Assembly: GCA_030762935.1 (NCBI GenBank)
Contig: CM060899.1
Location: 58,640,501 to 58,704,500, forward strand
From: Hymenopus coronatus
Lineage: Eukaryota > Arthropoda > Insecta > Mantodea > Hymenopodidae
Direction of reading: 5' to 3'
Length of the DNA stretch: 64,000 nucleotides
In this document: one piece after another, positions 9,968 through 22,329 of the stretch
How the letters are laid out: each line of letters opens with the position of its first letter
How positions within the stretch are numbered: position 1 is the stretch's first letter
Position numbers and translations under genes: made by a program
The notes under the pieces: generated by a model
Database searches by the model: none
Told to the model about the DNA's origin: nothing
What the model saw: only the letters and a program-made list of their open reading frames with translations

Positions 9968-11469
9968 TGGAGAGTCCTGCTTTATAGAAGAACGAGAAGC
10001 CACTAAGATATGTAGACCGTTAATTGGCTTCTCTACAATAACTATTGGTAGTTTTATTAATTATTTAGCAGTGTATAGTTAAGGAGTGCAAATACTTATT
10101 AACTCATGTATTTAGCAGAGCAAGATCAGCTTGTAGCGAAGCAAAGCAGAAAGTTGACGCCAAGCTAGGAAAGTGGCGTGAGGGGTTCATTGTTAACTGG
10201 GTTTCTTTTGTCCAGGCACGTACCAACGACTCACGCCGGGACTAAACCTTAAAATTCGGAAAAGAGTAATTTTCCATTGTATAACACGTGTCACGTGGGT
10301 GTTGTGGTGCATCCTGGGATGAGAACAGTGGATTTTGGGTAATGTATACGTCAATTGCGCGGCCTTTCTGTGCAATCAGAAAGAAGCCGCCATGACAGTA
10401 GTTTTAGTATATAAGAAGCAAAGTACGGCACATTGGGGCTCTGTTTGCTGCCTCTTGTAATACTGTCCTGCTGAACGTCACATAAGTTACATCTTCGCAC
10501 AAAGTCAAACATTGTAACTCTTAACGGTACTTAGTAGTTAACAGCGCTCTAAGTTAAGTATATTTAAAGTCAGTGACGTGCATTAAAATAAATTGAGTAA
10601 AGCGGAATCAAGGAAGAAGAAGTATAAATAAGTACGTGTGAATAATCAAGTATCAAAGTTCCTAGTTAATAAGTGAGTTAGCAGAACTGTGAAGCAAAGT
10701 GCTTGTCTCGCGCCTCCTAGTTACAATAAATTCAAGGAAAGTTACGTATGTCTACATCATTTATAAGATCACTCCCTGAACCACCCCCATTAGCTGTACC
10801 ACCCCGAGAGAGTCAACTATCGTGCAGACTGAGCAAAGCCGAGACATCTCACCGGTAGTAGATTTACATCAACAGGTGCGTGGGTCTACTCATTGGTAGT
10901 GGAGTGCGTCTTAGAGCAACGCCGTCACCACAAATCTGGGCACGAAGGAGCGTTGATCGGCTTTTATAGACTTTCTACATGACTAATAATATCGAAATGT
11001 TCCATCTGTGCTGAATGTACCTGAAAGTTCTTTAACATATTGCTGCAACCCAAAATTTTCACTACTTTTTATCCTCGGCATTTTGGTAACAATGATACCC
11101 GATGTACTTAACACGTATATTAAGCATTGCCCGGCAATTATGAACTGAAGGAACAAGAATAAATAGCTCGAACACTTAATTGCGTTGAGTTAAATTGTGC
11201 TGTGCAATATTCTGGCACGTGAAACTTCTTTCCTGTGTGTTATGTGTGTGTAATTATATTGCAGTGAGTTATTGACGGCATAAGGTTACAGGATATGCAG
11301 AAGGTTGCACAGCTTCTCTTCTCACAAATCAAGCTATGTTGTTCGCCATGTACAAAAATGCACAAAATATGTTTCATTTCGTAATTGGCTTACCTTCCCC
11401 GTATTTATAGGCCTGACCACCCTAAGCCTTACAAACCAATGCCTAGGGTTCAGAAGCCTGTCGGGAAGC
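9968..11469. other. Unassigned sequence, possible promoter-like or solo-LTR segment near 10,200-10,750
   Basis: About 1.5 kb without coding signal. AGTATATAAGAAGC near 10,409 resembles a TATA element about 30 bp before a TCTGTTTGC-like start, and the stretch is less AT-rich than its surroundings. Without a second copy or matching ends I cannot call it an LTR. Confidence 0.3.
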
Positions 11470-11733
11470 CAACGACACGAAACCACAGAATGGAGAACCT
11501 GTTACGGGGGGTCGGCCCGTAACCAGGCATGAACACAAGGAAATGGATGATATGAAATGTAAGCGAATTTGATGTTTGGAAAGGTGATGGTGGAGCAATT
11601 GATGGAATGAGTGGCGGGGGAAACCGGATGACCCGGACCCGGACCCACCCAGACGCCGCTTCGTCCACCATGAATCTTAAGATCGAGCCTAGATGGGAGG
11701 TGAGTGGTCTAACCACCCACCCACGGCGCCGCC
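11470..11733 (-). mobile_element. SINE-1, diverged copy
   Basis: Minus-strand reading: GGTTAGACCACTCACC head, then a damaged B-box (GGCTCGATC), TTCGTCC-like and GTCATCCGGTTTCCCC body blocks as in other SINE-1 copies. The 3' part differs from the 7725 copy, as does that of the 25,480 copy. Confidence 0.65.
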
Positions 11734-12529
11734 TATAAAATATGTACTAATAACTAAATTATGCAAAATTTTAATTACATATTTAATCTAAAAGTATGCA
11801 TTTTCATGTGACATAAAACTTTGTATTTGTGATTATGGCAGCATATTCAATACCCATACTAAGTTTCGCGTTTATAACTGCAAGTAGAAAAAATATCTGT
11901 TTACCTAAAAATCCGTTCCCTAGTTATTTTTCGATTAAGTTATACGCATGAATGCCATGCTTGCTACTTCTCTCAAATATAATGCAAAACTTATCTGTAG
12001 GTGTCTCTAGCTCGATATTTTAAAACACCTTTCTTTTTGCTGGGATTGTGAAAAGAACCCTTCTAGAAAGTTTGCTGCAGCTATAATTCTGGAACTATTA
12101 ATTTCTTTTATCTCCTCCATTAACCTACGTGCCACCTCATCTGGAGTAGCGTCTCCAAATTTAACAGCTCGCCTCCGGTTTATGTCGGCTGTAAAATGCT
12201 CAGATAAAATGCCGATATGAGCGGGAATTACAAAGTTATCTCTTTTGCTGCACTGGCATCACTTTCTGTTTATAACTCAGAAGCGTAGCGTTCTGATTAC
12301 TTTCTTTACATTCGGTTGAAAAATAACGTTGGGTGGAAGGAAGCTCTTCAAAGCAAATAAAAACTCTTTTCATTCAGAGCACAAACATGATATGGCTTCA
12401 AACTGCTATTCAGCACCATATGTATGTATAATGAACCTTAACACACGTACACCCTAGCGTGTTTTTACAGTTTCCAGAGGGCCTAACTGCGTTGCAATAC
12501 TTAACTCGTAGTTCTTAAAAGCAATGCAC
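11734..12529. other. Unassigned sequence
   Basis: About 800 bp, AT-rich, no ORF above chance and no repeat recognised in the window. Confidence 0.5.
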
Positions 12530-12915
12530 TTTTTTACTTTCTCTACACGTACTATTTAGGACATAGTGTATAGAGAAAATATAGCATTCCACCCAAAAAT
12601 TCGATACCGAGATTTCACCGGAAATACATGTCCCCCTAAATAAAAAAAAAAAAAAATTGGAAAAAGGACCGTGTATGTGTGTGTCTGTGGAAAGCATAGC
12701 TGAAAAATGAAAAGACCGTTAAATACCAAACATGGTATTTAAGTTTGGTATCTTCCAAGGATGCGACACTAAGATTTTCAAGAAAATCCCCGCACTCCAA
12801 ACTACCCTTTGCATGGAAAAAAAATTCGAAAATTTTGATTTTCTGAAAAATGCCTCTTAACGATTTCGATTAAAAGTTCTTATATTTTAGATATTTACAT
12901 GCCAAATAAAGTATA

Positions 12916-14223
12916 TACTACTGTGTCAAGAAAGTTCCAGGAATTGGTCAATAAAACACAAAAAATGAATTATTCATCCAATTTTATTTTATCGCCTTCA
13001 AAGTAGGCCCCTTCTGAAATTAAACATTTATGCCAACGAATAATCCAATCATCAAAATTTTTTGTAGGCACTTTTAGGGATCGATGTCAATTGTCGCCGC
13101 GAATTTTCCCTTATGTCTTCTATCGACTGAAAACGGGTGCCTCGAAGTGGTAACTTGAGTTTTGGAAAGAGAAAGGAATCAGCAGGAGCCAGATCAGGTG
13201 AATACGTTGGTTGTTCGATGAAATTTGTTGAGTTTTTGGCCAGAAATTAGTTCACAATAATAGCCTTGTGAGCTGGTGCGTTATCGTGGTGCAGAATCCA
13301 TGAGTTGTCGTTCCACAAATCTGGCCTTTTTCGCCGTATTTGTTCTCTCAAAGGCCTATAACGCTCAGATAATAGTCTTTACTTACCACCTGACCTTCTG
13401 GCAAGAACTCTTGAGTGCACGACACCGCGATAATCGAAAAAAAACTGTCAACATGACCTTCAGTTTTGATCGAGATTGACGTGCCCTTTTAGGTGTCAGT
13501 TTAGGTGGAAGACACCATTCGGCAGCTTGTTGACTGGTTTGAGTGTCAAACTCGTAAACCCACGTCTCGTCACCAGTTTTATGAATGTGGGGTCGGAACT
13601 GTCTCGTTCTAGCATGTCTTCAGCAATCCTTACGCGATTGAGTTTTTGTAGAAAATTCAAGTCTTTCGGAACTAAACGAGCTGCAACGCGTGTCATGCCC
13701 AAACAATGGTTTAAAACGGTACGAATCGATTCGTGAGACACAGAAAGTTCAGCGGCAATCTCTCTCAGATCTAAATGACGATTTTCAGACACCATTTTCT
13801 TCACTTTAGCGATGTTCAGTTCACTTGAAACCGTTGATGACCGACCAGAGCGAGGCAAATCTTCCATCACATCTCGACCACTTTTGAATGCACTGTACCT
13901 CTCATATGCACGTGTTTTTGATAAAGTCGATTCACCGTAAGCCCTCTGTAACATTTTCAGCGATTCGGCACACAAAATACCATTTGCAATGCAAAATTTG
14001 AGACAGGTTCTTTGTTCAATATTTGTATCCATCGTAAAATCGCAAATCACCTTTGAGATGAACTAACAAAATGGCGTACTGTAAAAAACTAGATGACAGA
14101 TGACAATAAAACTCCGCGTGGGTATAGAGGAAAGCTGTACCAACTTAGCAACAACAATAATTTCGAATCCCCTTTTAAACAGGATTTTAAATGATCAATT
14201 CCCGGTACTATCTTGACAGAATG
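12916..14223 (-). mobile_element. mariner element 1, 1,308 bp, nested in Rep-A
   Basis: Left end reads TACTACTGTGTCAAGAAAGT; the right end is the complement of CATTCTGTCAAGATAGTACC, an imperfect inverted repeat. TA at 12914-12915 and 14224-14225 is the target duplication, confirmed by continuity of the flanking Rep-A. The length is typical for a complete mariner. The transposase is on the minus strand and broken. Confidence 0.88.
12950..14050 (-). pseudogene. mariner transposase, broken
   Basis: DD34D transposase acting at TA sites. The N-terminal 184-residue frame (13496-14050) has the HTH region with RTCLKFCIANGILCAES, KTRAYERYSAFKSGRDV and the linker PRSGRSS, then a second HTH (LREIAAELSVSHESIRTVL). 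It stops at 13496 (FHLN then TGA). Downstream, a T-run of 8 against 7 in mariner 2 shifts the frame before FDYRGVVHS. Further on HHDNAPAHKAIIVN keeps the second catalytic Asp but is followed at once by TAA where mariner 2 has Glu. So there is one early stop, one frameshift and one late stop. Confidence 0.85.
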
Positions 14224-14697
14224 TATCTTGAATTTCCTGGGAATAGCCTCTAAAGACCTCTATATTCAGGATAGTTTTTATTCAAATTTCATAATTGGTA
14301 AACGTAAGAGATAGACAAAAACTTACTATACAAAAATTGTGGATCACGATAAAACACACAATTTATGTCATATACTTTTTTTGTTTGTTTCAGTTTTGAA
14401 TTACTTAAATATTTCTCAAACGTGATATCAACTTTAATTTCATCTCTTTTGTTTTACTCCCGGGAATGCAAAAGAGAACTGAATTACAATTGTTTCACAT
14501 AGTGGTAGCTTTTAATACATTTACCTATCGCTTTAGTGTATTCACTATTTCTCTTCTACTTACAAGTAGGAAATTAGTAAGACCATTTCTGCTAATTTTT
14601 ATCTCGATTAGCATGAAGTAGATAACAGAATAATCTTTTGTAATGAAAGTTTGTTTGTGGAACAGGTAGAGGAAGTCGTGTGAATGGAAGATATGAG

Positions 14698-15230
14698 ATT
14701 TTTGTGCTTGTAGCTGTAGCAGTTATTACCCATGTTAATTTATACATTTCTGTGTACTAATTTTTATAAATTAAATATATCTTAGTTTCAAGGTAATTAT
14801 TTGTAATTATCTCATTTTAAAAATGTTTTAGGCTACGACATTTTTAAGTGCTTAAAATTGGGGCTCTGTAATTACACAGCAGTACCAGTTGAGAAAGTGA
14901 TTTTTGTTGAACAGTGGTGACGTAATTATAGAGAGGCTGTTAAGAGAACATTAAAGTGCTAGGAATGCAAGGCAAATGAGAAGGTTTATTTCACTTCAGC
15001 GACTGTGTGTGGAGCTGCGCACCACTTCGCCCGTTGCCAGGGAACCAATGGAATAATTAGAAGCTAGATTAAGGCCCTTAATAGCAACAGGCAGCTCCAG
15101 TCAACCTGCCAGGGATTTTCCCCGATTTAATTTAGGAGAGAGTTCCTGGAAGAAACAGTTCCGGAAAACTGTTAGTTCATTCCCATTTGAGTTTCACATA
15201 TCCCTTGGATTTGATTAATCACATTCTAGT
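14698..15230. other. Unassigned sequence
   Basis: About 530 bp between Rep-A copies; no ORF or repeat recognised. Confidence 0.45.
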
Positions 15231-16110
15231 TTTTTACTTCCTCTACTAGGAATAGTAAGTTAGGGGAGTGTTGTTTTGCATTCCAACGGAAATATATATT
15301 TTGAGGCCCCCTGAACTCATAAAAGACATTTTGGAAAAGGTCCTGGTTTATGTATGTATGCACAGCATGATTAAAAAAATAAAAACTCGATAAATTCTAA
15401 ACTAGATTCCAAGGATACGACAAAGATTTTCAATAAAATCGCTCCATCGTAAACTACCCTTTGCATGTAACATTTTTCAAACATTTTAAATTTCTCAAAC
15501 ACAGCTCTAACGATTTTGCATAAAATATCACATGTTTAAGATATTCTCGTAAAAATTAAATATGTATGCTGATTTTTCTGAAGTACTTCATTCGTAATTA
15601 ATGTTGCATAATCGGTCAGCTATAAGAGATACAATAAAACTTATACTACAAATACAGATCCCGATAAAGCATACATCCTTTTTTTTCTTCTTTTTTTTTC
15701 GGAGTTAACCATTCTCGAGATGTTCCTTCTTATTGCTTGCAAAATACTTATTTTTCTCAAATTGGTCGGCCTCATGCCCACTTACGCACAGCAGAGGTGG
15801 ACGGTCATCCAACCGAAACGGGAAGGTGATGTGGCCAGCATCACGCATCCAACAGCGAGAATGTTGGCTATCATGGCAGGGATCTCGTCCTACCGTAGTT
15901 CCTCACTTTCCTCTCGATACTGAGTGGGCACGGGACTTAATCCACACCTCCATCGAACGCGGAGAACCAGAACACCACGCTCCAAGCCACTGCGCCATGG
16001 CGTAAGACTCAAATCTTATACCTCCCTCCGTCGTGGTCATACAAAGAGAACGATAGCGACCAGCTCTTGATAGGTATGACTGTCGCTTAAGCCTTCTATA
16101 TTTCTCTAAT
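15231..16110 (+). mobile_element. Rep-A copy A7, interrupted by a SINE-like insertion
   Basis: Diverged H end (TTTTTACTTCCTCTACTAGG), internal blocks to TTTTTCTCAAAT at 15762, then a 245-bp insertion, then more Rep-A (GTCATACAAAGAGAAC, AGCGACCAGC). The D terminus is not recognisable. Confidence 0.7.
15763..16007 (-). mobile_element. tRNA-derived SINE-like insertion with target duplication
   Basis: Minus-strand reading starts CGCCATGGCGCAGTGGCTTG (A-box-like) and has GCGTTCGATGG (B-box-like). CTCAAAT at 15756-15762 recurs at 16008-16014 and the flanks are one Rep-A copy, so this is a discrete insertion. No second copy is seen in the window. Confidence 0.65.
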
Positions 16111-16129
16111 CCTAATGTACGGATATATA

Positions 16130-16453
16130 CAAGGTGGGAGGTAAATATTTGTTTGAGGACGATGTGATAATGCTGTATTTGCAATCTCCCCTCCTCCCGG
16201 TTTTTTCTAAGTTATGTTCATGAGGAAAATGCCAAGATGTCATTAGGATGGATATTATTCCCTATCTGCCCTTTGCGATGGTATGATGTATGTAAACACA
16301 GCCGAGACATAGCTCAGAGCCGTTTTTAACACGTTAGACCCTGAAATGTGCGCTCTATTTATGAGAATGCTCTTAACAAGTGGACAAAATTAGATACCTA
16401 CACATGAGTGTTACACGCATTGCTTTTTACTAAACATTATACCTTCCATCCTG
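16130..16453. mobile_element. Rep-B element, copy 2, with TATA target duplication
   Basis: Left end CAAGGTGGGAGGTAAAT, right end the complement of CAGGATGGAAGGTATAA. TATA flanks both sides (16126-16129 and 16454-16457), so insertion was at TA or TATA. The interior aligns with Rep-B copy 1 at 1855-2224, with some small deletions. Non-coding. Confidence 0.8.
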
Positions 16454-16457
16454 TATA

Positions 16458-16710
16458 GTAAAATCATTTCTACAAGTATATATTGGATCAACATAAATAC
16501 TTGTATAGAAGAGTAAGCGTTTGTAAGTATATTTGTTGAAGACTGGGAAGGGAAAGTCAAATGAATTTAACTCATCGGATCTTTTAGTACTTCGGATCCT
16601 CCTCCTAACATCGTACAGTATTTTTTCAAAAATAAAGCAATACGTTTTATTTTATGTTTACAGTAAACACAGGAATAGCAGATTGATTACACTCTAGCAG
16701 TGAAACGCAC
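16458..16710. other. Unassigned sequence
   Basis: About 250 bp between Rep-B copy 2 and Rep-A A8, no recognised feature. Confidence 0.45.
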
Positions 16711-17450
16711 TTTTTTTTTTTACGTTTTCTACCATATACCTAGAAGGTATTAAATGTATTGTATACAAAAGAAATCGATATCGATTTTAGGCCTCTGATT
16801 GCATAAAAAGGGTGCGCGCGCACTTCAGATAAATGACCAAACTTGGTATTTAAGCTCAATATCTTCAAAAATTGCGACACGAAAAATTGTTTCACCTCAA
16901 ACTACCTTTTACATAGAACATTTTCGATATTTTAGTTTCTCAAAAATATTTCTATTTTGATTAAAATACCTTAGATTAAATATCTTGAATTTTCTATGAA
17001 TAGCCTCTTCATTCGGGAGAAATTTTGTATACTCCCGTAAAACTGTAAAATGTTAAGCGATAGACGAAAACGCACTGCAAAAATAATGTAGATCTCTCTA
17101 AAACACACAATTTATTTCCAATATAATTTTTAGTGGCTTCAGCCGTTGCCGAGATACTTTAATCTAGGTCATTTTTTTAAGTGGTGTCCTTATTCAGTTC
17201 TTGTTGCCATCTCAATGGAGCGAGTATGGAATTTCAATGCTAGCATACATAAACATTTGAATATCGATTTCCTTTCCTGCTTCCCCTTGTACGTACAACA
17301 GATAATGTAATGTAACTATTTATGCGAAGGTTATTCTTGAGTAACAGAAAGTGGATTGAAAAAGTAAAAAAAAAAGCTTTCGTATGGATAGTGTGCAGAA
17401 CTAATTAAAAGTAAACGAAGCTGGGTAGAGAAAGTAATGCAATGTTTGAT
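16711..17450 (+). mobile_element. Rep-A copy A8 (diverged)
   Basis: T-run and decayed H end (TACGTTTTCTACCATATACC), a (CG)n at the microsatellite position, the TTGCGACACGAA block, AGCCTCTTCATTC, and a weak D end (GGGTAGAGAAAGTAATG). More substitutions than most copies, so probably older. Confidence 0.7.
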
Positions 17451-18398
17451 TTTAACACTCCATATATTTTCATTCTAAACATCGACCTATTTGGTGAAAT
17501 ATCACATGTATTAAGCGTATACTTCCCGCAAGCCATTTTGCTTATTTTGTGGTTTTAGTTGCCATGTAAACATTCTGACCTTGGGTTTTTCGTGGTTGCT
17601 TGGCGGATCTTTTAGATGTGCTTCAAAGTGTGGATATGGCGGGGTCGGACAGATGGTGCTAGACTGCTCAAAAGGAGTACTCCCCATGGACACTAGAGAT
17701 CTGCTTGCTCGAATGGTCGTACATTGCCCATTCTAGGCAGCTACAGCTTGTGACGCACCTTCGAGCCTGGAACTGATAAACCGACCCTAACATACTCCAA
17801 GCGGTTCTTAATCTCAACGCCGGGAGCGCTAAGAGCCCGCGGCCTGGGGCTGACTTAACTCTCCAAGTCCTGGTGGAGGAGAGTTGTATCACCACCACAG
17901 AGAGGCGCTTCCACCGCCGCACTTACAACCCTGAAAAAAACTGGTTGAAATGAAATGGAGAAGGGAGTTCGGTGGAGTGAAAAAAAAAAAAAAAAAAAAA
18001 AAAACTCCTCAGAATTCGCCTGGTGACCCGGGAAAACCCCCGAATAAACCCTTGGGCCAGAAAGGTCGGCCGCGGGAATATAATCCAAGGCTTCCCGTAT
18101 GCCAATCCTAGACAAATTCCTGTGCCTGGGGCGGATCTGATAGGGACTGCCGCGCGTTTCTAAAATCTGCTCCCTGCGGTATATAGCCTCCCTTCCTCCT
18201 GGGGGGCAGTAGCTATAATAGATCTGTGTAGGTCACAGCGCTCCTTGTCGTATAACCTATAAGAAACTTGCAATTTCCATCGATACTTTATTATATGCTT
18301 TAGTGGTTATTTCAAGGGAAATGTCATGCGTTGTTACTTATAAAGTTATTAGGAATAGCCGAGGCTGTGCGAAGTTACAATTAAAGGGTTTAACAAAC
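17451..18398. other. Unassigned, locally GC-rich block with poly(A)
   Basis: About 17,600-18,260 is clearly richer in G and C than the surroundings (for example CCGCGGCCTGGGGC, GGGGGGCAGTAG) and carries a 25-nt A-run at 17980-18004. Small ORFs on the minus strand show no motif I recognise. It could be an old retroposed sequence. Confidence 0.4.
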
Positions 18399-19647
18399 TG
18401 TATTCCATTCACGTGACTTTCTCTATATCTATGTAACATATTATTGTGAAAAGGTTATTCTTCTATCTACTTATGCTTTTTGAAAGTAGAAGAGAAATAA
18501 GAAAATACACTAGGCTAAAACAATAGTCAAATCTTTTATAAGCTGGTTGCCATGTCGATGAAATCCGTTGCTTTACATTGCCAGGAGTTGACAAATTCCC
18601 ATATCTGAAGTTTAAGTACTTTAAAAAGGAAACCAATAACAAGGAATATCTCAAAAATTGACAAGTCCACGAAAAACATGTATATGACAAAAATGGTGTA
18701 TTTCAACGAGATCTTCATATTTTGTGTAGTAAGGTTTTGTCTATCTCTTACGGTTTACCAGTTACGCAAAATTCAGCCAGAATAAAGAGGTCTTTAGAGG
18801 ATATTCGCAGAACATTCAAAATGTACGTTTTATTTGGCATATAAATATCTTTAATATAAGGTATTTTAATCAAAATCGTAGAGCCCTTTTTGAGAAAATC
18901 AAAATTTTCGAAATTTTTTTTCCATGTGAAAGGTAGTTTAGGGTGGGGGGATTATACTCAAAAATTTCGAAAAGCATCCCTGGACGATACTAAACTTAAA
19001 TACCAAGATTGGTATTTTACCGACTTTAGTTTTTACTTTCTCTATACGAACTATGTACATAGTGTATAGAGAAGGTATTGCCTTGCACCCAAAAATTCGA
19101 TACCGAGATTTCACCGGAAATACATGCTTTGAAATTCCCTGAATCCAAAAAAAAAAAAAACATTTTCAGAAAAATGTCCGTTTGTGTGTCTAGCTCACGA
19201 TAAAACACACAATTTATGTCATACTCCTTTTTTTCGTGGAGTTGATCATTTTAAAGATATTCCTGGTTTTTCGTTTTAGCTTTGAAAAACTTTTCTCATA
19301 CAGGAATTTTTAACTGCTGTCCATACAAACAAAGGAACTTCAGTTACATAGCAACCAGCTTTTGATTATCGCTTTAACCTATGGAACTCCCTCATTTCGC
19401 TTCTACTTACAAGGAAGCATGTAATAAGACTGTTTCTGCTAATTAGCATGAAGTAAAGAGAAGAATGAGCTTTTTAACTACAATTTGTTGCAGAGATATA
19501 GAGAAAGTCATGTGAATGGAACACATCAGCTTTTTTTGATACAGGGGACCCTAAAACTTCTATTTCCGGTGAAATCTCGATATCGAATTTTTGGGTGCAA
19601 TGCAATACCTTCTCTATACACTGTACATAGTACGTATAGAGAAAGAA
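18399..19647 (-). mobile_element. Rep-A copy A9, interrupted by copy A10
   Basis: D end at 18399 (ATTCCATTCACGTGACTTTC) to 19030, then A10 on the opposite strand, then the H-end remainder 19530-19647 (ACAGGGGACCC, CGGTGAAATC, hairpin). The stretch between the CGACTTTAGTTTT break and the T-run of the remainder is missing, so this is not a clean insertion. Confidence 0.78.
19031..19529 (+). mobile_element. Rep-A copy A10 (internal deletion), inside A9
   Basis: Perfect-looking H end with hairpin and ACCGGAAATA, then a jump at about 19198 from GTGTGTCTAGCTCA to CGATAAAACACACAATTT. About 330 bp of the centre is missing. D end ACACATCAGC is intact. Confidence 0.85.
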
Positions 19648-20182
19648 AGAAGGGTAGGATTCGCCATAAAAATCCTAGATCATTAGACAATTATTTTAAA
19701 AAGAAAGAGATGAAGTAAATGAAGTTGGTTCATTTGGGAGTTTGAAACGCTAACCGACAGGTAAGCTAATTAGTCATTTATAAAGGCAATCATTGAGCGA
19801 TGCAATTTAATAATTGTAGTGGACATGAACTCGACTATAATTAGAAAGCAGACTGTTTAAGGAATGTTGACCTGCAGCCTTTCACTTTATTGCTGATTTT
19901 GCACGCCTTGACAAGGAAGTGCTTTTTGTAAGCAGTTAGTAGATTTATGGCAAATGGTAAGGAGTAGATACGTGATATGGTTGGAAAATACACACTCAAA
20001 GTTTCACGCACAGGTACATACTTCCAATGCAGCAACACGGGAGGTCGGCTCATAGCAGTTCAGCATTCCTTTTATACACAGCTGCCTGTTACATTTAGAA
20101 AAGCTTAAGTAGAGGATACAGTACATGTAGAGGTGAATTCTGTGGGCTGGCTGCAAAGCTCGGTACATTTGTGAAGAATGCA
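19648..20182. other. Unassigned sequence
   Basis: About 530 bp, no recognised repeat or gene. Confidence 0.45.
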
Positions 20183-20926
20183 TTTTTACTTTCTCTACAC
20201 CTACTGTGTACATAGTATATAGAGAAGGTATTACAATCCACCCGAAAATTCGATACCGAAATTTCAATTTCATTTGGTATTCGATATCGAAAATACCAAA
20301 CTTGATATTTAAGTTCAGTATCTTCCAAGAATGTGACACGAAGATTTTCAAGAAACCCCCCCCCCCATCCACAATTACCCTTTACATGGAAACAATTTCG
20401 AATATTTTGGTTTTCTCAAAAATGGCTCTAACGATTTTGAATAAAATATCTTATATTCAAGATATTTGCATGACAATTAAAATGTATGTTTTGAATTTTC
20501 TGAAGAGCTCTTTATTCTGGACTAATTTTTATGAATTTTGCATAACTGGTAAACCGTAAGAGATAGGCAAAAACTTACTACACAAACACGTAGATCTCCT
20601 TAAAACACACAATTTATGTCATAAATTTTCATCATGGGGTTGGCCGTTTTCGAGATATCCCTTATTATTGGTTTCTAATACTTTTCTCATACGGGAACAT
20701 GTCTATTCCTGGCCACGCAAAGAAACGGATTTCAACCAGCTATTGAAACATTTGACTGTCGGTTTAGCCTAGTGTTTCCTTATTTACCGTCTACTTATAA
20801 GGAACTAAGTAATAAGACCGTTGCTGCTAATGTTCATCTCGATTATCATGAAGTAGATAGAAGAATAATCTTACTAACTGACAGAGCTATAGAGAAAGTC
20901 ATGTGAATGGAACACGGGTGATTTTT
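20183..20926 (+). mobile_element. Rep-A copy A11 (complete)
   Basis: H end hairpin, an unusual extra palindromic section ATTTGGTATTCGATATCGAA in place of the ACCGGAAATA/microsatellite segment, a C-run at 20356-20365, and D end GTCATGTGAATGGAACAC. Confidence 0.85.
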
Positions 20927-21065
20927 ATTGCATACAAGTTTAAGTAGCAATGAATTTGGACAGGCAGAGTGATGATGATCGATGGTGTTTAAGGACGCTC
21001 AACTGCGCGTTATTACCGCCTTTATAAAACTTTTGATGACAAAAGAGCCAAGAGATGAAAATCTC

Positions 21066-21270
21066 AGTATTCCATTCACATACATTTCTGTATATCTCTG
21101 TAATAAGTTATTCTTAAAACGCTTATTCTTCAATTTACGTCATGCCAATCGAGATAAATATTAGTAGAAATGGTCTTTTGCTTTCTTGTAAAGGGAAATA
21201 AGACCATTCTTTTGTAAGAAGTTTGTTTGCAGAGCAGACAGAGGAAGTGATGCGAATGGAGCACATCAGA
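21066..21270. mobile_element. Rep-A copy A12, mirror-image D-D miniature
   Basis: The left half is a minus-strand D end (TTCCATTCACAT to GTAAAGGGAAATAAG) and the right half a plus-strand D end (TTTGTTTGCAGAG to GCGAATGGAGCACATCAG). The whole centre and the hairpin end are absent, leaving a 205-bp fold-back. Confidence 0.75.
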
Positions 21271-22329
21271 ATTTTTGTCCTCCCCCTAACCCTTCCTCAG
21301 AGAGCAAGGCTACCTTCGACAAAAAGAATGCTTTCGTATCTCGAGATGCTGTTAAATTTCAGCAATCAAGAGCTCAGTCGGTTTTGATGATTCAGATGAT
21401 TTTACACATAGTATAACTTAAACAAATGAAAGTGTCTCATAGTACCAATCTGAAGAATGAATGCAGACGGCCACTTGTGGAAGCTTACGTTAACGCAAAC
21501 AGAAAGCGGTATTACGTCACAACTCCCGGTGCATAAAGTACAAAATTGATATTCACTAGTGATAAAGAAAACAGCAAGTTTAACTTGTGAATCGTTGAGT
21601 TTATTCCTGTTTACATACGCTGTGTTGATGGTCAGACTGCACTGCACTATGTTCCAGCCTTCTCTGGCCGTTCTCAACCGTACCATGCTACACTAGCGAC
21701 GTCCCCAAACAACTGCATTCTTTCGTCAGACAAACAGTACACTTGCAGTGATGTTTTTGCTGCGGACGACCATGCGTGGTGGAGGGTTTGGAATTATTTC
21801 TCCTCTCGAAATGCGCATCGCCTCCTTGCTAATGAATGACACAATAGTTGAAGTGCGTTTGTTTAGTAATCACTGGAACAGGTTTGTCGCATTAAGGGGA
21901 GAAGAAGAAATTAACGTTTTGAACATGAAGTGTTCCTTAATGGGAGAGTTTTTTCCTGTTTTATGGCTTCCTCCGAAGTGCCTCTCGACGATTATGAAGG
22001 GGTTGCACCCCTCGCGGAGTGACGCGGCATCTTTCCGGAACTATGCTCAACCCCTTTTTCTGTCACCGCTTGCTATTGTTTCCGAATAAGAGGGAAATAC
22101 ACTGATCTCTGACATCCCCGTCATGTGACGCATATGGATGTTGATGATTGTATCCCCCACAAATGTGCAAACAAAAAGCAGAAACAAGCTCCCGATAAAT
22201 CCATGCACGTTAGCAAACAGAATTTCAAATGTTCAACATATGAAATGTCACTTGGGAAGTAATGATACTTACACTGATGTGTATTTAAGGACGCTGAACT
22301 GCAGTCATTAGCAAAACCCGGAGATAAAA
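21271..22329. other. Unassigned sequence with a 113-residue plus-strand ORF
   Basis: The longest open frame is 21748-22089 (+), with no motif, repeat or compositional signal I recognise. It may be chance. Nothing else found in this kilobase. Confidence 0.35.

Larger units (their letters stand above)
12530..14697 (+). mobile_element. Rep-A copy A6, interrupted by a mariner
   Basis: Rep-A runs 12530-12915 (H end, ACCGGAAATA, AAATACCAA palindrome) and resumes 14224-14697 (TATCTTGAATTTCC, D end). Without the mariner the copy would be about 860 bp, the standard length. The break falls at a TA in GTATATCTTG. Confidence 0.88.

Noticed and set aside
10130..10880. Solo LTR with TATA box
   Set aside because: No TG...CA ends, target duplication or second copy could be defined.
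17640..18260. Ribosomal RNA gene fragment in the GC-rich block
   Set aside because: I could not match any conserved rRNA segment; the block stays unassigned.
21748..22089. 113-residue plus-strand ORF
   Set aside because: No motif, no homologous feature in the window, and of a length expected by chance.
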